A stretch of 64,000 nt of DNA from Halichoerus grypus (lineage: Eukaryota > Chordata > Mammalia > Carnivora > Phocidae), in the NCBI RefSeq assembly GCF_964656455.1, contig NC_135712.1, positions 95,828,294 to 95,892,293 of the forward strand, in the 5' to 3' direction. The notes beneath the pieces were generated by a model that did no database searches, was not told the origin of the DNA, and worked only from the letters and a program-made list of their open reading frames with translations. Positions 63,466 through 64,000 of the stretch are shown here, piece by piece. Each line of letters begins with the position of its first letter. The stretch's first letter is position 1. The position numbers were made by a program, and so were the translations under genes.

Positions 63466-63894
63466 TGTGTAAATCATTTAAAGTAGTGAAGGTCTTCCCC
63501 TGAAACATTGTGCTGTCTAGTCTCCAAAGTCTAGATTTCTGTCTACAGAAAAACCTAGAACAATACTCAAGACATTATGAAAACAACTTTATAATTAATT
63601 ATGATTGCTTAAAACCATAATGTAATTGAAAGCAATATTCATTTTTCTGGACTGTCAACTTGAGCTTACTTAGCTATAGCGCAGCAAATGCTAATCTATA
63701 TGTTAATGATATACCACAAGTTTGTTGCTCTTCATGGAACGGGTTTAAAAATATGCTTCCTCAATTCAGGAAGAAGAGAAATAATAGGCTGTTAAGAGGA
63801 TAGTAGTTTTATTCTGGCCTCTCCGAATTCCTGTTTCCCTTGGATTGCTTGAGTCTTAGGATCCTCTTCCATGTGTAACATGTGAGTTTGCTCT

Positions 63895-64000
63895 GGAGAT
63901 TTATTTATTCTTTCCACAAATATTGAGCTTCCACCATGATCCAGGCACTGCTGTAGAGACCAGGGATATAGCAGTGAACAAATATGACAGGGTCTCTGCC
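63895..64000 (+). mobile_element. L2 3' fragment, cut by window end
   Basis: TTTATTCTTTCCACAAATAT, CATGATCCAGGCACTGCTG, GATATAGCAGTGAACAAATA. Confidence 0.7.

Overview
This is nuclear DNA of a placental mammal, order Carnivora, and most likely an arctoid caniform (bear, seal/sea-lion or mustelid lineage). The evidence is about fifteen Can-SINEs (tRNA-Lys-derived SINEC) starting GGGGCGCCTGGGTGGCTCAG and ending in (TAAA)n plus poly(A), in the long subtype with the GTGTTCCCTCTCTCGC tail box, not the dog SINEC_Cf head. Carnivore L1 3' ends are also present, along with older mammalian repeats (MIR, L2, MER5, MLT1). There are no prokaryotic features: coding sequence is in short exons with GT-AG introns and consistent phases.

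Layout. 1-5761 is probably intron. Two + strand exons (5762-5935 and 23458-23588, the second with the stop codon) are the 3' end of a gene read here as WDR49. It has poly(A) signals at 23599 and 23764. 23.8-31.3 kb is intergenic: AT-rich, with a polypurine tract and a (TA)n repeat. From about 31.3 to 61.7 kb lies SERPINI2 (pancpin), complete in its coding part. It has eight coding exons on the + strand, which I joined in frame to 1218 nt including the stop, or 405 residues. It has a signal peptide, the serpin NAxxFKGxW breach motif, an inhibitory-type hinge and the C-terminal serpin signature. 61.7-64 kb is downstream flank with a rearranged L1, MIR, SINE and L2.

The two genes are in tandem in the same direction, the order I recall for the human 3q26 block WDR49-SERPINI2. 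SERPINI2 is a secreted serpin of exocrine pancreas and myoepithelium. WDR49 is an unrelated WD-repeat protein, and no functional link is implied.

I found no undescribed molecular system here. The best leads are structural. Two L1 insertions have inverted 5' ends (twin priming) and recognisable target-site duplications. An inverted SINE pair in the first SERPINI2 coding intron could form a long RNA hairpin. A sense-oriented LTR-like unit with TATA and AATAAA lies in the intron that splits the reactive loop. Two or three stretches match no repeat I recognise. Most open frames over 60 codons in this window are chance frames or repeat-derived.
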